DNA of 64,000 nucleotides from Eupeodes corollae (taxonomy: Eukaryota > Arthropoda > Insecta > Diptera > Syrphidae): positions 193,609,174-193,673,173 of the forward strand of contig NC_079147.1 of the NCBI RefSeq assembly GCF_945859685.1. The letters are read 5' to 3'. How positions within the stretch are numbered: the first letter of the stretch is position 1; each line of letters begins with the position of its first letter. The notes beneath the pieces are model-generated. The model had not been told where the DNA came from, did no database searches, and saw only the letters and a program-made list of their open reading frames with translations. The translations under genes were made by a program, and so were the position numbers. This document shows positions 63,690-64,000 of the stretch, one piece after another.

Positions 63690-64000
63690 GAAATCACGTG
63701 AAAATTTGTCTAATAACACCAGGCTATCAAACGGAGTAAGCTAGGGTCTGAGTTTTTTTTGTTTGCAACAAACACACTGTCGAATTTGTTTTTGAATGTC
63801 TCGTAATTTGAAAATTGGAATGAAATAGGCGCCCATGCTGACAAACAGGCTCATTCAATATTTTTTTTGTTTATACATACTTTACACGTAACCGAAAATA
63901 TCAGCTTTCTTTTTGTGTGTATTTCAAAATACAAATATTATGAGACTAGAAAATTAACCCTTCTACAATGGTTAATTTTCCTTGCTTTTTTTGTATGTAT
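63690..64000 (+). repeat. Dispersed repeat family, X-type copy, cut by the window end
   Basis: GAAATCACGTGAAAATTTG, CACCAGGCTATCAAACGGA, GAATGTCTCGTAATTTGAA, AATAGGCGCCCATGCTGA and CCTTCTACAATGGTTAATTTT occur in the order of 50110-50520. It continues beyond the window. Confidence 0.75.

Overview
The window is nuclear DNA of an insect, most likely a higher fly (Diptera). The evidence is short introns of 56-134 bp with GT/AG ends, AT-rich spacers, two gamma-tubulin paralogues of the insect type, and an insect set of transposons (Jockey-, I- and RTE-type LINEs, Ty3/gypsy, Tc1/mariner, Helitron, foldback and miniature inverted-repeat elements). The species cannot be named from the sequence.

Layout. 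1-6.85 kb is a mosaic of decayed transposons on the minus strand: two RTE-type LINEs, a Jockey-type reverse transcriptase and a Helitron helicase piece. 6.85-11.8 kb has no recognisable gene, only a GC-richer block near 10 kb. 11.8-14.2 kb holds a LINE fragment followed by a 1.6 kb minisatellite with a 20-bp unit. 15.6-25.9 kb is the gene-rich core: gamma-tubulin copy 1 (minus, 5 exons, 448 aa), the tRNA/RNA ligase RtcB (plus, 3 exons, 506 aa) and gamma-tubulin copy 2 (minus, 6 exons, 454 aa). Copy 1 and RtcB are head to head across 3 kb; RtcB and copy 2 are tail to tail across 227 bp. 27-30.2 kb holds LINE, SINE and LINE copies. 31.66-46.69 kb is one large gene of six exons (about 1355 aa), a probable nuclear protein that I cannot name. 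It has a SUMO-interaction-like motif at the N-terminus, long disordered and charged parts and a WD-repeat-like C-terminus. Its first intron is 10.7 kb and packed with transposons, nearly all antisense to the gene. 49-64 kb is a repeat field with mariner relics, a foldback-like repeat family in many copies, LINEs and a SINE.

How the parts relate. Gamma-tubulin nucleates microtubules and RtcB ligates tRNA exons; their adjacency looks positional, not a pathway. The two gamma-tubulins are paralogues that share most intron positions, but copy 2 has one extra intron and copy 1 has a 2 kb intron with a miniature transposon. The mobile DNA shows a clear partnership: a tRNA-derived SINE carries the same 3' end as the RTE-type LINE, and a 42-bp insertion consisting only of that 3' end is flanked by 15-bp target-site duplications.

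I found no undescribed enzymatic system. The points most worth following up are the unnamed 1355-aa gene, the SINE/LINE tail pair with its 42-bp insertion, the dense TGTCA/TGACA motif field between the divergent gamma-tubulin and RtcB genes, and the foldback-like repeat family at 50-64 kb.
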